Assembly (NCBI GenBank): GCA_019648995.1
Contig: BLXT01008368.1
Location: forward strand, 1,560,103-1,602,917
Reading direction: 5' to 3'
Origin: Plakobranchus ocellatus
Taxonomy: Eukaryota > Mollusca > Gastropoda > Plakobranchidae
DNA: 42,815 bases
In this document: positions 38,201 to 42,815 of the stretch, in pieces
How the letters are laid out: every line of letters begins with the position of its first letter
How positions within the stretch are numbered: position 1 is the stretch's first letter
Made by a program: the position numbers and the translations under genes
Notes under the pieces: generated by a model
Told to the model about the DNA's origin: nothing
Databases searched by the model: none
What the model saw: only the letters and a program-made list of their open reading frames with translations

Positions 38201-41200
38201 CAGAATTGATACTGACTCTACAAAACACATGAAAATAGAAAAATAATTTACCCTGGTGTTCTTATGCTGATCCAATATTCTCCCTGTATAATGTCTGAGA
38301 GAGGCTTACAAGATACACAACGGTTTGTAATGTAAAGCCAAACTATTTCATGCTAATAAGCTAACCAGTCTTGAATATATGAAAGTGTGATCTGGATAGA
38401 TACATAGATAGTCCATGAGTATTGTGTAAGCCTACTTTTTGATGCAATCTTTGTTAACTATTGATGTATAATACACAAGACAACCAGTATAACACTACAT
38501 TGAGAAACAAGGAAAGAAAATGAAAGAATTTCGACCTTAGAGAGGAAAGGTGTTCAAATCAATAGTTACCCCATCTATCATACTTCTTCACACACCAGGC
38601 TTGTGACACACATCAGCAGTTACGGCTCTCTTTTTAATGCAGTCTTCAGGCAATCTCAGAAAATTATTATTGCTCAGCTTTTAAATTGCAGCCCAAGAAT
38701 TCAAACTTCTGAGAAACAGCATTCCCTGCCTACCTCTAGCTTTCCCTCAATTGACTTACTGATTTAAAGATTCATATTGAAGATACCTACGATGGAATAT
38801 ACATATGCTAACATTAGCAACTGTTGTTTTTCAGGATATTTCCAAGAGGTCTTTTAAAGTTGACTTACCACAACTATTCCTCGTAGTGTCATATCTCTTA
38901 TTGGACTGTCTACACTGGCAACCACCTGTGGCTGTTGGAATTGCATCAGATGGGCATGCAGGCACTGAGACAGAGAGAGAGAACATCAGATTTTATTGTT
39001 CCTTACAAATTACTTCAGAGGTTCCTATTCATACAATTTTATTTTTCTGACATAGAAGTATTTGGTAGATCAATCAAAGAAGGTCTGATTAAATGAGCTG
39101 GGTCACATCACATTTACTCAAGTTCTAAAGGTCATTCTTTTAAGCTATGCAGTAACATTTTAAAATTCATGTGTATTATTTTTACCTGAAAAATGTTAAA
39201 AAGTATAAAGATTTCTTGCTACCTTTATGACATAAAAAAAGTGATTTTTAAAATCTCATTAAATATTTTGTGATTCCATAACCATGTCTGTGAATGCAAG
39301 AAGATTGTGGCTTTACTGGTCTCATTTTGGTTTGTTTGTATAAAAACAAACAATATCATTTATAAAATGTCGAGAATATTTACAGTAACATGCAAATCTT
39401 TCTTTCTTCTATTTGAATAATTTTCTCTTTTAAAGTGAGCCACCTTCTTGTCAAAACCATGCTGGCACGTTTGCATAGGCGATTTATGGAAAAAAGGACT
39501 AATTACGTTTATGTTAAAAATTTCTTGAGATTTATGATTTAAAATAGTGGGTTTAACAGAGGAAAGAATAAAATTAGTGCAGGCTTTTTATCGAGGGTAG
39601 AAGTGTGGTTATTTCTTACCACAGATTCCATTCCGCGGAGGTTGGTTAGTCCCCTGACACAAGCACTGACAGTTCGTCTCCAGGTTGTTGAACTTCAAAA
39701 GTTAAAATAAAATCATAGATAATAAAGGTGTCATTCATGTTTACCAAAGTTGACCTTTTATTTTTTTTGTATTAAATGAAATATTTCTTTGCTTTGATGT
39801 AGTACAGCACCGCAGAAGAATCTTCAAGATTTTGATTTTCTTTTTTCTCACTATAATCATAAGTTTTGCTATCAAAGTTAATGATATTTCATCTCAAACA
39901 TTTTATTTCATCAATTTTCGGTGCAGAATTCTATGTGTGTCACTGTAAAATATGGGTTTTAAAAGTTTTCTTATGGCACTAAACCTCACTATCTAAAAAA
40001 AGTTCAGATCAGCTGACCAATTTCAAACGTTGCAATAACACCAGTATCAAAACAGCTATCTTAATTGACTTAAAAGTGTGTTTTTAGCTAGTTTTTTTGC
40101 CTCTCATGAAAAGTTATCAGAAACTGAGTTAGCTGCATTAAATGATTGGCTGATAAAATATTCATAATTACAAAAAATATTCTTTGTTAGCTAGTAAATG
40201 AGATTAAAGCAACAAAAAATTATGTTAGCTCTTACTAAAATAAGACATTTTTCTGTCTTTGACAGTAACATCAAAACAAATTTAGCTCAAAATCAACTAT
40301 GCACAGTTTCCAGATGTACAAGAACAGATACTTTTCCATAGCCAAGAGAAAAATTGTAATCTAGGAGAGTTATTACCTGTCCACTTGGACATGTGTTACT
40401 ACATGAACACTGGCATGTATTGGGATCTTGGGTGGCTCCTTGCCTGCAGACTGTCTGACAAACTACAATAGATATAATGAATTTTACATAATTAGCTTAT
40501 CACTTAGTTAACTTAACTTCAGCCTTAGAATGATGAACAAATCTTGCAAAATTATCAAAAATGTATTTATGATCAGCTTTATTTACAATTACAGTCATAA
40601 TTTCAAACAAAAGCAAATGCAAGAAGTATATGTTAAATGCATGGGTCTAACTCTGTGAGTGCGTAGATGTTAGTTTGGGGAAAAATGAAAATATCTTATT
40701 GTCATTAAAACCAGCATTTAGCCACATCTTGCTATGCTAGGCTCTGAGGGCCAGAATATGCAAAACTTTCTTATCTTTTGACTAAACTAAAGAGACAATG
40801 CATTCTATTAGAGCTGTATCCTCTGCTGTTATCACAATTCTTATTTCAGACATTTTTATTAGAGTTTTTTCTTCTGTCATTATCATAATTCTTACCGCAG
40901 GCATTTCTTTCAGGGTCATATCTACGGCCATTTTCTCTGCACTGGCAGGTATTTCCCCTGGGCACAGCACCAGGAGGGCAGTTCAAAACTAGCAGATGTT
41001 TGGTAAAGACAGTTTAAGGAATATTCAAATGTTCTTATTGCATCAATTTGATGACAAAAGTCATAGATTCAGCCCAAATAAAAATAATGATCATAGTACT
41101 GCACATGGTAAACATTTTTGCTCGTTGATAATACTCTATGAATATTCTAGCAATTGATCTACCCGAAAATAGTGAGTAACATACTAGATAAGTAAAACAT

Positions 41201-42543
41201 CCAATATTGCTTTTGGGCAAAAAAGTTGTTATTGGATGAACAACCAACATTTCTTACACAATGTTATGAAATAGCAAAGAAGAACTTTTTATCCCTCTAC
41301 TTGGAATTCAGCTGAACAATATCTTTGCACTTTGTATACTTATATAAAAAGTGAAGGGAGCCCCATGCTTAGTCCAAGCATTGAGGGTCAGGACTAGGGT
41401 CCTGAGTGTTCTTGACATACGGCATTCTGAGGTGGTTTGCCATTGCTTTCCTTGCCCCCTTTACTTTTGCTAAGTTTTAAGAGACATAGCTTCTGACTTA
41501 GTGTTGGGTGGACAAAGTTGAGCAATGGAAAATTGTATTATCGTGGACTGGGATTTGAGTCTCGGACCTGTCCTACCAGATGAGTCACTGCTTCTCTGAA
41601 AGTGTCCAGTAGGAAATCTGTCAAAAGTGTAGTACTTAAATTCGTTTGCATTTCCAGCAATAAAGATGACTAAAAATAATTATAAAAAGCGAGCTATATG
41701 ATTGGGGATGCAGATACGTAATGACTGAAATTAAAAAAAAAGAAAACTTTCCAGAGATGAAAAAGCCTAAAATCATGATAAAAAATAATTATGCCAGATC
41801 ATCCTAAGAACAGGAAACTGGTGTTTTGGATTCTATCTGAGTTTTACTGACCACATATGTTGTCTCGGGCATTGTAGACATAAGGATTGTTACATCGGCA
41901 GCTGGTTGTCCCTATTGGTTGGGAATTCGGAGGGCACCTGACTGTAGTGAGACAAAACAAACCTTAAATTAATGTAGGTCAAAGAGCCAATTATGTGAAG
42001 AATACATGTTGATAAATAACACAATAAACAACAAGTGATTAAACCAAACTAAATCCAATCCTGCTTTGTATATCTCTACTGCAGCATTTAAATTGATTTA
42101 TTGATACTTGAATAAAGAAGGAAAACTTGAAAACAACAAAAAGTATTATCTTCTCATAGTCAGCACAAAATGCTCTTAACAAGATGGAATAGAAATCTTG
42201 TGATTTTAAGCTTATCTTGTCAAGCGATTTCAAAATATAAATCTTTACTTAACTCAGAAGCCTTTTTTAAAAACTATTTATAAATGATTAATTTAAGTTT
42301 GACACAATATCAGTGTTTTGAAAAAAAAAGGCCTTAAAACTCAAAGAGTTTTTATTTAGACATGAGGTAAGCATATTTAGGTCCTTGACTTTTTTACACT
42401 TGGAAGCAATGACATAATATAGACTAAATATGATTGAAGTGTGTGACTTGTTCATGAACCCATTACTCACAACAAACTCCATTCACAGGGGGCCGCTGAG
42501 TGTCCCGACATAAGCATTGACAGTTGGTTTGAAGGTTGTTGTA
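10777..42543 (-). CDS. Large secreted Cys-rich, chitin-binding, LamG protein gene (PIF/BMSP-like), 3' part
   Basis: Span of 34 coding exons (listed separately) that splice to 3450 nt, in frame throughout, 1149 residues plus TGA. The 5' part, with any signal peptide, is outside the window. Domain order: half of a two-exon Cys domain; 2 short modules; two-exon domain; 1 module; two-exon domain; 13 modules; two-exon domain; linker; EGF-like; three CBM14; LamG. CBM14 followed by a C-terminal LamG with the stop right after it is the arrangement of mollusc shell-matrix PIF/BMSP proteins, where a von Willebrand A domain lies N-terminal (not visible here). The protein is expected to be extracellular, crosslinked by many disulphides and able to bind chitin. 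Nearly every domain is bounded by phase-1 introns, so exon gain and loss keep the frame. Family assignment is inference; the exon structure is directly seen. Confidence 0.8.
11226..11305 (-). CDS. Exon 33: LamG domain
   Basis: 80 nt, enters phase 1, exits phase 0 (donor GATGAT|GTAAGT, acceptor CCCCTAG). Encodes D plus YIDRRICALHLGYG and YLGFQGLMDD. The L-x-L-G-x-G ... F-x-G-x-M-D-D pattern is characteristic of the C-terminal part of LamG-like domains. Confidence 0.85.
12173..12235 (+). repeat. 30-bp direct duplication
   Basis: GATTTCTTAGACCTTACTGC with its continuation to GAGGGC starts at 12173 and again, identically, at 12203. Two adjacent copies in an intron suggest a recent tandem duplication. 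Confidence 0.9.
12414..12483 (+). repeat. (GA)n microsatellite
   Basis: About 34 uninterrupted GA units. The open frames across it that encode Arg-Glu or Ser-Leu runs are artefacts. Confidence 0.95.
13782..13893 (-). CDS. Exon 32: LamG domain
   Basis: 112 nt, enters phase 0 after TGTGCTTTTGAAG, leaves phase 1 before GTGAGTAG. Encodes NGWYNLRLVYTGG and FQLIATVGSQS, ending GPVSLI. The G-W-[YH]-x-[LV]-x-[LV]-x-Y strand is a hallmark of LamG-like folds. The joint with exon 31 gives SGLQDANGWY. Confidence 0.85.
14004..14316. mobile_element. MITE with TTAA ends and 11-bp terminal inverted repeats
   Basis: TTAACTCTTTAACCA at 14004-14018 is the exact reverse complement of TGGTTAAAGAGTTAA at 14302-14316. 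Taking TTAA as the duplicated target, the inverted repeat is CTCTTTAACCA. Inside are a hairpin CCCTTG-TAAA-CAAGGG (14053-14068), a second hairpin with 9-bp arms around CTG (14278-14298), and a 16-bp near-direct repeat GAGCGTTTTTGACTGG (14246) / GAGCGTTTCTGACTGG (14289). There is no open frame. A TTAA target is typical of piggyBac-type elements, but the termini do not start with the usual CCC, so the superfamily is uncertain. Confidence 0.7.
14576..14641 (-). CDS. Exon 31: LamG domain
   Basis: 66 nt, phase 0-0, flanked by GTGAGT and CCTTCAG. Encodes IYQVDSSTPAEIVIPYSG and LQDA, one beta-strand pair of the LamG fold. Confidence 0.8.
16327..16521 (-). CDS. Exon 30: LamG domain core
   Basis: 195 nt, phase 0-0. 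The acceptor is CCTTGACAG. The donor is CGG|GTTTGT, a weak match to consensus, chosen because it is the GT that keeps frame with exon 31 before a TAA about ten codons on. Encodes GDDDFVIKAFAQ, NHFQIDLRVNLPAE, GQRMAVVTNADCDTIE and SVSITVDATNFYFR. The F-x-[IV]-x-[LV] and V-[TS]-V-D-x-x-x-[FY] patterns fit LamG. The plus-strand frames over this exon are shadows. Confidence 0.85.
16879..16982 (-). CDS. Exon 29: start of LamG domain
   Basis: 104 nt, enters phase 1 (Pro codon shared with exon 28), leaves phase 0 before GTAAGC. Encodes TLCVPTYQNDFGTARYEDRI and GQQVGQFG. The Cys near the start and the acidic F-x-D-like opening are as expected for the first strand of a LamG domain that follows a chitin-binding module. 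Confidence 0.8.
18260..18409 (-). CDS. Exon 28: third CBM14-like chitin-binding domain, short form
   Basis: 150 nt, class 1-1. Encodes SCPLAPVTNN, QYYYLSRPS, LSCPSSLIFDP and YICTCIPGSSG. The S-C-P-x-x-L-x-F-D-P-x-x-x-x-C block is the CBM14 signature (C-P-x-G-x-x-F-D), but it has only four Cys and lacks the canonical first aromatic-Cys pair, so it is a divergent or half domain next to LamG. Acceptor GTATCAG, donor GTAAGA. Confidence 0.75.
19395..19607 (-). CDS. Exon 27: CBM14 (peritrophin-A) chitin-binding domain
   Basis: 213 nt, class 1-1; acceptor GATACCAG, donor GTGAGA. Encodes LCENLPPNARYADESACQRY, WQCSAQRR, RECCPAGQGFDPNTQQC and NQRCPDTCTPC, then a Gly-rich tail. The six-Cys CBM14 pattern is complete: C ... 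[YA]-x-x-x-x-C-x-x-Y-x-x-C ... C-C-x-x-G-x-x-F-D ... C ... C. Extra Cys after the domain probably pair with each other. This is the most canonical domain in the window and the firmest support for chitin binding. Confidence 0.92.
20783..21016 (-). CDS. Exon 26: CBM14-like chitin-binding domain
   Basis: 234 nt, class 1-1; acceptor CCTTTTAG, donor GTAAGT. Encodes TLCNDCHYIQGVYKAG, GFCDLYVHCHPVA, VMSCAPGTYYVRR and EGCDWLREGTC. F-C-D-x-Y-x-x-C, S-C-x-x-G-x-Y-Y and C-D-W ... C match CBM14, with an inserted loop rich in Gly/Asp/Arg between the third and fourth Cys and one extra N-terminal Cys. Confidence 0.85.
22265..22405 (-). CDS. Exon 25: EGF-like domain
   Basis: 141 nt, class 1-1; acceptor TTTGCAG, donor GTAAGG. 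Encodes ELCPESEWACANGRPAYRDC, HGACVCECSSQFAGPRCEIR. The end C-x-C-x-x-x-[FY]-x-G-x-x-C is EGF-like, while the pattern C-x6-C-x9-C-x3-C-x-C-x-C-x8-C holds seven Cys and is not a textbook EGF. It separates the Cys-module stalk from the chitin-binding part. Confidence 0.8.
22470..22690 (+). repeat. Imperfect tandem repeat, period about 86, 2.5 copies
   Basis: GTTATGTCACAATAAG occurs at 22539 and 22625, with CCAGATCTCCACTGGC at either end and repeated T-rich runs between. It lies in the intron 22406-22928. Confidence 0.8.
22825..22868 (+). repeat. (TA)n microsatellite
   Basis: About 22 TA units in the intron upstream of the EGF-like exon. Confidence 0.95.
22929..23015 (-). CDS. Exon 24: Cys-containing linker
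   Basis: 87 nt, class 1-1; acceptor TTTCTGTAG, donor GTAGGT. Encodes DTKIECNLRPTDCQPPQVAN and DPRVCRC. It has four Cys, no match to the 31-residue module, and no family I recognise. It joins the last two-exon domain to the EGF-like exon. Confidence 0.75.
23205..23249 (+). repeat. (GA)n microsatellite ending in the gap
   Basis: GA run preceded by an AAG-rich purine tract (23137-23205). It runs straight into the Ns, which explains the assembly break. Confidence 0.95.
23250..23351. other. Assembly gap, 102 Ns
   Basis: Undetermined bases within the intron 23016-23522. Exons 23 and 24 join in frame across it, so no exon has to be missing, though a class 1-1 exon could hide there without breaking the frame if the gap is under-sized. 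Confidence 1.
23523..23595 (-). CDS. Exon 23: second half of two-exon Cys domain, copy 4
   Basis: 73 nt, enters phase 0 after CCATTCAG, leaves phase 1 before GTAAGG. Encodes YNSIGTGCRCLCQADNTEPV and NGIC. Same plan as exons 1, 5 and 8: [YF]-N-[NS] ... C-x-C-L-C ... P ... C. Confidence 0.85.
24759..24847 (-). CDS. Exon 22: first half of two-exon Cys domain, copy 4
   Basis: 89 nt, enters phase 1, leaves phase 0 before GTAGGG. Encodes CQRQCTTPGSTQDPNTCACT and CVRSCPADQ. It matches exons 4 and 7 (C-x3-C ... T-Q-D-x-x-T-C-x-C-x-C ... C-P) and is one codon longer. The phase-0 intron that splits this domain is the only regular exception to the phase-1 rule in the stalk. Confidence 0.85.
26116..26236 (-). 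mobile_element. Degenerate third SINE copy
   Basis: Shows the order of segments seen in 7314-7480: GATCTTAGG-TTTT, GAGGGAGTCAAACCCATGAG (a decayed B-box region), TTTCAGGGCAAATT, and CACCACCACAGCACCCC at the head end. Divergence is high and no target duplication is visible. Confidence 0.55.
26326..26620 (-). repeat. 36-38 bp tandem array of an exon end plus its 5' splice site
   Basis: Eight units, starting near 26326, 26364, 26402, 26438, 26474, 26510, 26548 and 26585, each with the plus-strand core GACAGACATACACATACCAC followed by ACTGGTTAG. The last unit is the real 3' end of exon 21 (TAACCAGTGTG) and its donor GTATGTGTATG. The other seven copies lie in the downstream intron and keep, in part, an exon-like end and donor-like GTATG. 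Confidence 0.85.
26604..26696 (-). CDS. Exon 21: Cys module 13 of the array
   Basis: 93 nt, class 1-1. Encodes V then PNCPSGSVPSGQSCQCTNPN and RRYDANSNQC. Last module of the run before the third complete two-exon domain. Its donor GTATGTG is the template of the adjacent decoy array. Reading through the donor stays open for about 37 codons. Confidence 0.9.
27940..28032 (-). CDS. Exon 20: Cys module 12
   Basis: 93 nt, class 1-1; acceptor TCTCCAG, donor GTAAGC. Encodes SSCPSGSVPTGNTCQCTAPN and TRYDLNSNLC. Between the divergent exon 21 and the recent duplicates in sequence type. Confidence 0.9.
28515..28607 (-). CDS. Exon 19: Cys module 11, type a
   Basis: 93 nt, class 1-1; acceptor GTTGTGCCAG, donor GTAAGA. 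Encodes STCPPGSVPSGNTCQCTAAN and SRFDSQSNQC. With exon 18 it forms one a-b exon pair, repeated with its short intron at 29527/29790, 32762/33012 and 33739/34107. Confidence 0.92.
28786..28878 (-). CDS. Exon 18: Cys module 10, type b
   Basis: 93 nt, class 1-1; acceptor TTATTCAG, donor GTGAGT. Encodes SNCPPGSVVTGNTCRCTAPN and TRFDSNSNQC. Val-Val-Thr replaces Val-Pro-Ser, and an Arg lies between the two close Cys, as in the other type-b exons. Confidence 0.92.
29527..29619 (-). CDS. Exon 17: Cys module 9, chimeric type a/c
   Basis: 93 nt, class 1-1; acceptor GTTGTGCCAG, donor GTAAGT. Encodes STCPPGSVPSGNTCQCTGQN and TRYDPSLNLC. The acceptor side, with its intron, matches type a; the donor half and the intron beyond it match type c (exon 15 and the relic at 35151). 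The switch lies inside the exon. Confidence 0.92.
29790..29882 (-). CDS. Exon 16: Cys module 8, type b
   Basis: 93 nt, class 1-1; donor GTGAGT. Encodes STCPPGSVVSGNTCRCTAPN and TRFDPNSNQC. The intron upstream of it (29883-32020) carries a duplicated segment shared with 33105-33660 and several inserts. Confidence 0.92.
29883..30470 (-). repeat. Duplicated intron segment, copy 1, with SINE-like core
   Basis: Matches 33105-33690 almost throughout: AAGAAAAATATTCTTATGA, AGAAACTACACGAACAAGG and TTGGTCATCACAAAGGATAG all occur in both in the same order. Inside it (about 30250-30370) is a tRNA-like stretch, GTGAGCATTGGTTGGGC then GGGGTTCAGGTCCCAG, reminiscent of A and B boxes and ending in a T-rich run. 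A more divergent partial copy follows exon 18 (28879-29230). Confidence 0.85.
31125..31620 (+). mobile_element. GC-richer insert with promoter-like features, possible solo LTR
   Basis: It stands out from the AT-rich intron by composition (for example GCCGGACGGGGACAGG, GCCAGCGGCCGGTGG) and is missing from the other intron copies. It holds a TATA box (TTATAAATAGG, 31260-31270) inside an inverted repeat CTTGTC...GACAAG (31254-31275), and an AATAAA at 31549-31554 followed by a GT-containing stretch. These fit a retroviral-type LTR, but I found no clear TG...CA ends, target duplication or internal coding region. It could also be another nonautonomous element. Confidence 0.35.
31690..31920 (+). repeat. 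Degenerate 40/80-bp intronic tandem repeat
   Basis: Repeated phrases such as ATAAAGATGTAGC, TATCAATATCTATAGAGAATG and GGATAAAGCTTATCAA recur two or three times in shifting form. Related shorter versions flank the same exon type at 29300-29430 and 34985-35075, so the repeat predates the duplications. Confidence 0.65.
32021..32113 (-). CDS. Exon 15: Cys module 7, type c
   Basis: 93 nt, class 1-1; acceptor TTTTTCAG, donor GTAGGT. Encodes SSCPPGSVPSGNTCQCTRQN and TRYEPASNLC. The Gln-Asn-Thr-Arg-Tyr core and Leu before the last Cys define type c, shared with exon 17 and the dead copy at 35151. Confidence 0.92.
32762..32854 (-). CDS. Exon 14: Cys module 6, type a
   Basis: 93 nt, class 1-1; acceptor GTTGTGCCAG, donor GTAAGA. 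Encodes STCPPGSVPSGNTCQCTAPN and SRFDSLSNRC. Its short intron to exon 13 (157 bases) is near-identical to the matching introns of the other a-b pairs. Confidence 0.92.
33012..33104 (-). CDS. Exon 13: Cys module 5, type b
   Basis: 93 nt, class 1-1; acceptor CTTTTCAG, donor GTGAGT. Encodes SNCPPGSVVTGNTCRCTAPN and TRFDSNSYQC. Differs from exon 18 by one residue (Tyr for Asn near the end). Confidence 0.92.
33105..33690 (-). repeat. Duplicated intron segment, copy 2
   Basis: Second copy of the 29883-30470 segment, including the same tRNA-like core at about 33468-33590 and the same tail CAATTGATCAGGAACCT. It shows the SINE-like core was present before the block duplicated. Confidence 0.85.
33739..33831 (-). 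CDS. Exon 12: Cys module 4, type a
   Basis: 93 nt, class 1-1; acceptor GTTGTGCCAG, donor GTAAGA. Encodes STCPPGSVPSGNTCQCTAAN and SRFDSLSNQC. One residue differs from exon 19, although the exons are 5 kb apart. Confidence 0.92.
34107..34199 (-). CDS. Exon 11: Cys module 3, type b with a type-a patch
   Basis: 93 nt, class 1-1; acceptor CTTTTCAG, donor GTAAGT. Encodes STCPPGSVVTGNTCQCTAAN and TRFDPNSNQC. Both ends are type b, but about 30 central bases (TTGGCTGCCGTACATTGACA on plus, and onward) are those of type a exons 12 and 19. This looks like a short gene-conversion tract. Confidence 0.92.
34668..34760 (-). CDS. Exon 10: Cys module 2
   Basis: 93 nt, class 1-1; acceptor TTTTGCAG, donor GTCAGT. 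Encodes LNCPPGSVPSGNTCQCTARN and ARFDSNSNQC. The Leu-Asn start is shared with exon 3, placing it between the older and the recently duplicated modules. The intron on its acceptor side resembles the type-b intron (CAATTAATCCACACAC). Confidence 0.92.
34761..36420 (-). other. Intron with duplicated left part and no active exon
   Basis: 34761-35150 follows the duplicated-intron pattern, and 35151-35195 holds the relic exon. Beyond that, 35196-36420 is unique AT-rich sequence with a TG/TA run and no coding signal I can support. Confidence 0.6.
35151..35195 (-). pseudogene. Relic of a type-c module exon, truncated
   Basis: The plus strand ACAGGTTTGAGGTGGGGTCA and TATCTTGTG match the donor half of exon 15, and the intron before it (TTTTCAAATGTTGCATTT) also matches. 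The donor GT has become GC (TCTG|GCAAGT), and the acceptor half is replaced by a (TG)n run and unrelated sequence. It cannot be spliced as a module. Confidence 0.85.
36421..36996 (-). repeat. 71-74 bp tandem array of the 3' half of exon 9 plus its 5' splice site
   Basis: Donor-adjacent CACAAC starts at 36485, 36559, 36630, 36704, 36778, 36851 and (real exon) 36924, with a further partial unit from 36421. Each unit carries CATCATATCGCCTGTTCTGA, TCTCTACACTGA and the donor block, so on the minus strand it repeats the end of exon 9 (RDQNRRYDAG-x-NSC) and GTAAGTTCTATG. The donor is GTAAGT in five copies counting the real exon, GTATGT at 36485, and GCAAGT at 36851. Confidence 0.92.
36924..37016 (-). 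CDS. Exon 9: Cys module 1 of the 13-module array
   Basis: 93 nt, class 1-1; acceptor TATATTTAAG, donor GTAAGTTCTATG. Encodes P then PACPADAVLSGTTCLCRDQN and RRYDAGTNSC. It is like exon 6 (PACPSDA...RRYD/KRYD...NSC) rather than the recent duplicates. It is the only copy in the array with its full 5' half and an acceptor. Read-through past the donor hits TAG after ten codons. Confidence 0.9.
37507..37579 (-). CDS. Exon 8: second half of two-exon Cys domain, copy 3
   Basis: 73 nt, phase 0 in, phase 1 out; donor GTAAGT. Encodes YNNPSTNCACLCQTTRQPPQ and GSVC. The split codon continues with Pro in exon 9. Confidence 0.9.
37838..37923 (-). CDS. Exon 7: first half of two-exon Cys domain, copy 3
   Basis: 86 nt, phase 1 in, phase 0 out; donor GTAAGC. 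Encodes CRTACLTGATQDGTTCACTC and SNTCPAGQ. Six Cys in 28 residues; with exon 8 the domain holds ten. Confidence 0.9.
38869..38964 (-). CDS. Exon 6: Cys module, long form
   Basis: 96 nt, class 1-1; acceptor CTGTCTCAG, donor GTAAGT. Encodes PACPSDAIPTATGGCQCRQS and NKRYDTTRNSC. One extra residue between the first and second Cys (C-X11-C-X-C-X13-C). A single module between two two-exon domains. Confidence 0.9.
39620..39692 (-). CDS. Exon 5: second half of two-exon Cys domain, copy 2
   Basis: 73 nt, phase 0 in, phase 1 out; donor GTAAGA. Encodes FNNLETNCQCLCQGTNQPPR and NGIC. Confidence 0.9.
40377..40462 (-). CDS. Exon 4: first half of two-exon Cys domain, copy 2
   Basis: 86 nt, phase 1 in, phase 0 out; donor GTAATA. 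Encodes CQTVCRQGATQDPNTCQCSC and SNTCPSGQ. Confidence 0.9.
40896..40988 (-). CDS. Exon 3: Cys module
   Basis: 93 nt, class 1-1; acceptor CTGCTAG, donor GTAAGA. Encodes LNCPPGAVPRGNTCQCRENG and RRYDPERNAC. Closest to exon 10 at its start and to exon 9 at its end. Confidence 0.9.
41345..41605 (+). repeat. Possible old dispersed repeat
   Basis: Slightly GC-richer stretch in the intron between exons 2 and 3, with GAGGTGGTTTGCCATTGC (a phrase I associate with dispersed repeats) and CTGGGATTTGAGTCTCGGAC, which looks like a B box. No second copy in the window and no ends visible. Confidence 0.3.
41852..41941 (-). CDS. Exon 2: Cys module, short form
   Basis: 90 nt, class 1-1; acceptor CACTACAG, donor GTCAGT. 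Encodes F then RCPPNSQPIGTTSCRCNNPY and VYNARDNIC. C-X11-C-X-C-X12-C, the most divergent module; the N-x-R-[FY] core is only partly kept. Confidence 0.88.
42471..42543 (-). CDS. Exon 1 (first visible): second half of two-exon Cys domain, copy 1
   Basis: 73 nt, phase 0 in, phase 1 out; acceptor CTTCCAG, donor GTGAGT. Encodes YNNLQTNCQCLCRDTQRPPV and NGVC. Its first-half partner exon must lie to the right of the window, so the gene continues. Confidence 0.9.
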
Positions 42544-42711
42544 CTGGAAGATCAGAGGGAAAAAAAAAACAGGAAAAATTGAAAGATTGTTTAAAACGAA
42601 GTTCTACAAACAGTAAATGTCATAATTACAGTCAGGCTTTTCTGGCATTTTCTAAACTTTTATCCATCATTCTTTGAAGCAGAGGCTAAAGTAAACGAAT
42701 AACTTGCTTGT

Positions 42712-42815
42712 GTTTGTAGCATGGTATCTTTCAATCACGTTTGTAGCATGGTATCTTTCAATCACGTTTGTAGCATGGTATCTTTCAATCACGTTTGTAG
42801 CATGGTATCTTTCAA
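42712..42815. repeat. 27-bp tandem repeat, 4 copies, cut by window edge
   Basis: GTTTGTAGCATGGTATCTTT plus CAATCAC starts at 42712, 42739, 42766 and 42793 without change. The last copy is cut at the end of the window. It lies in the intron upstream of the first visible exon. Confidence 0.97.

Larger units (their letters stand above)
37017..42470 (-). other. Introns of the 5' visible part
   Basis: Introns 37017-37506, 37580-37837, 37924-38868, 38965-39619, 39693-40376, 40463-40895, 40989-41851 and 41942-42470. They are unique AT-rich sequence, unlike the self-similar introns at 28600-35150; nothing more seen except the possible old repeat at 41345-41605. Confidence 0.6.

Noticed and set aside
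38805-39050. 81-residue plus-strand frame
   Set aside because: Antisense to Cys-module exon 6; the plus strand has no Cys pattern or splice context.

Overview
The window looks like AT-rich nuclear DNA of an invertebrate, most likely a mollusc and probably a gastropod. The evidence is short exons with GT-AG introns, long AT-rich introns, tRNA-derived SINE and MITE-like elements, microsatellites, one assembly gap (Ns at 23250-23351), and a secreted chitin-binding (CBM14) plus laminin-G protein of the kind seen in shell-matrix PIF/BMSP proteins. The taxon is inferred; no database was searched.

Two genes converge. On the + strand, about 1532-4064, lie the last three visible coding exons of a charged nuclear protein that most resembles NCBP3 (nuclear cap-binding subunit 3). 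Its N-terminal part is upstream of the window. A 6.7 kb stretch between the genes (4065-10776) has no supportable gene but holds a textbook SINE insertion with a 13-bp target-site duplication.

On the - strand, 42543 down to 10777, lies the 3' part of a very large secreted-protein gene that continues past the right edge. I reconstructed 34 coding exons by eye. Their lengths sum to 3450 nt, all phases agree, and they encode 1149 residues plus a stop. From N to C the visible protein is: half of a two-exon Cys-rich domain; two short Cys modules; a two-exon domain; one module; a second two-exon domain; thirteen consecutive modules encoded by thirteen consecutive 93-nt class 1-1 exons; a third two-exon domain; a linker exon; an EGF-like exon; three CBM14-type chitin-binding exons; and a laminin-G domain over six exons ending at the stop. 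The module is C-X10-C-X-C-X13-C with a conserved N-x-R-[F/Y]-[D/E] core, and I do not recognise it as a named family. The likely role, by domain logic only, is an extracellular matrix or shell-matrix protein: chitin binding and LamG at the C terminus with a long Cys-rich stalk.

The most interesting structure is how the exon array has evolved. (1) Exon pairs with their introns have been duplicated repeatedly, and some exons are visible mosaics of two types. (2) A dead third copy of one exon type remains at 35151. (3) At two separate exons (36924 and 26604) the 3' end of the exon plus its 5' splice site has been amplified into a tandem array in the downstream intron, leaving rows of decoy splice donors with no matching acceptors. 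(4) Introns carry a SINE-like segment copied along with the duplications, a MITE flanked by TTAA, and a GC-richer LTR-like insert.
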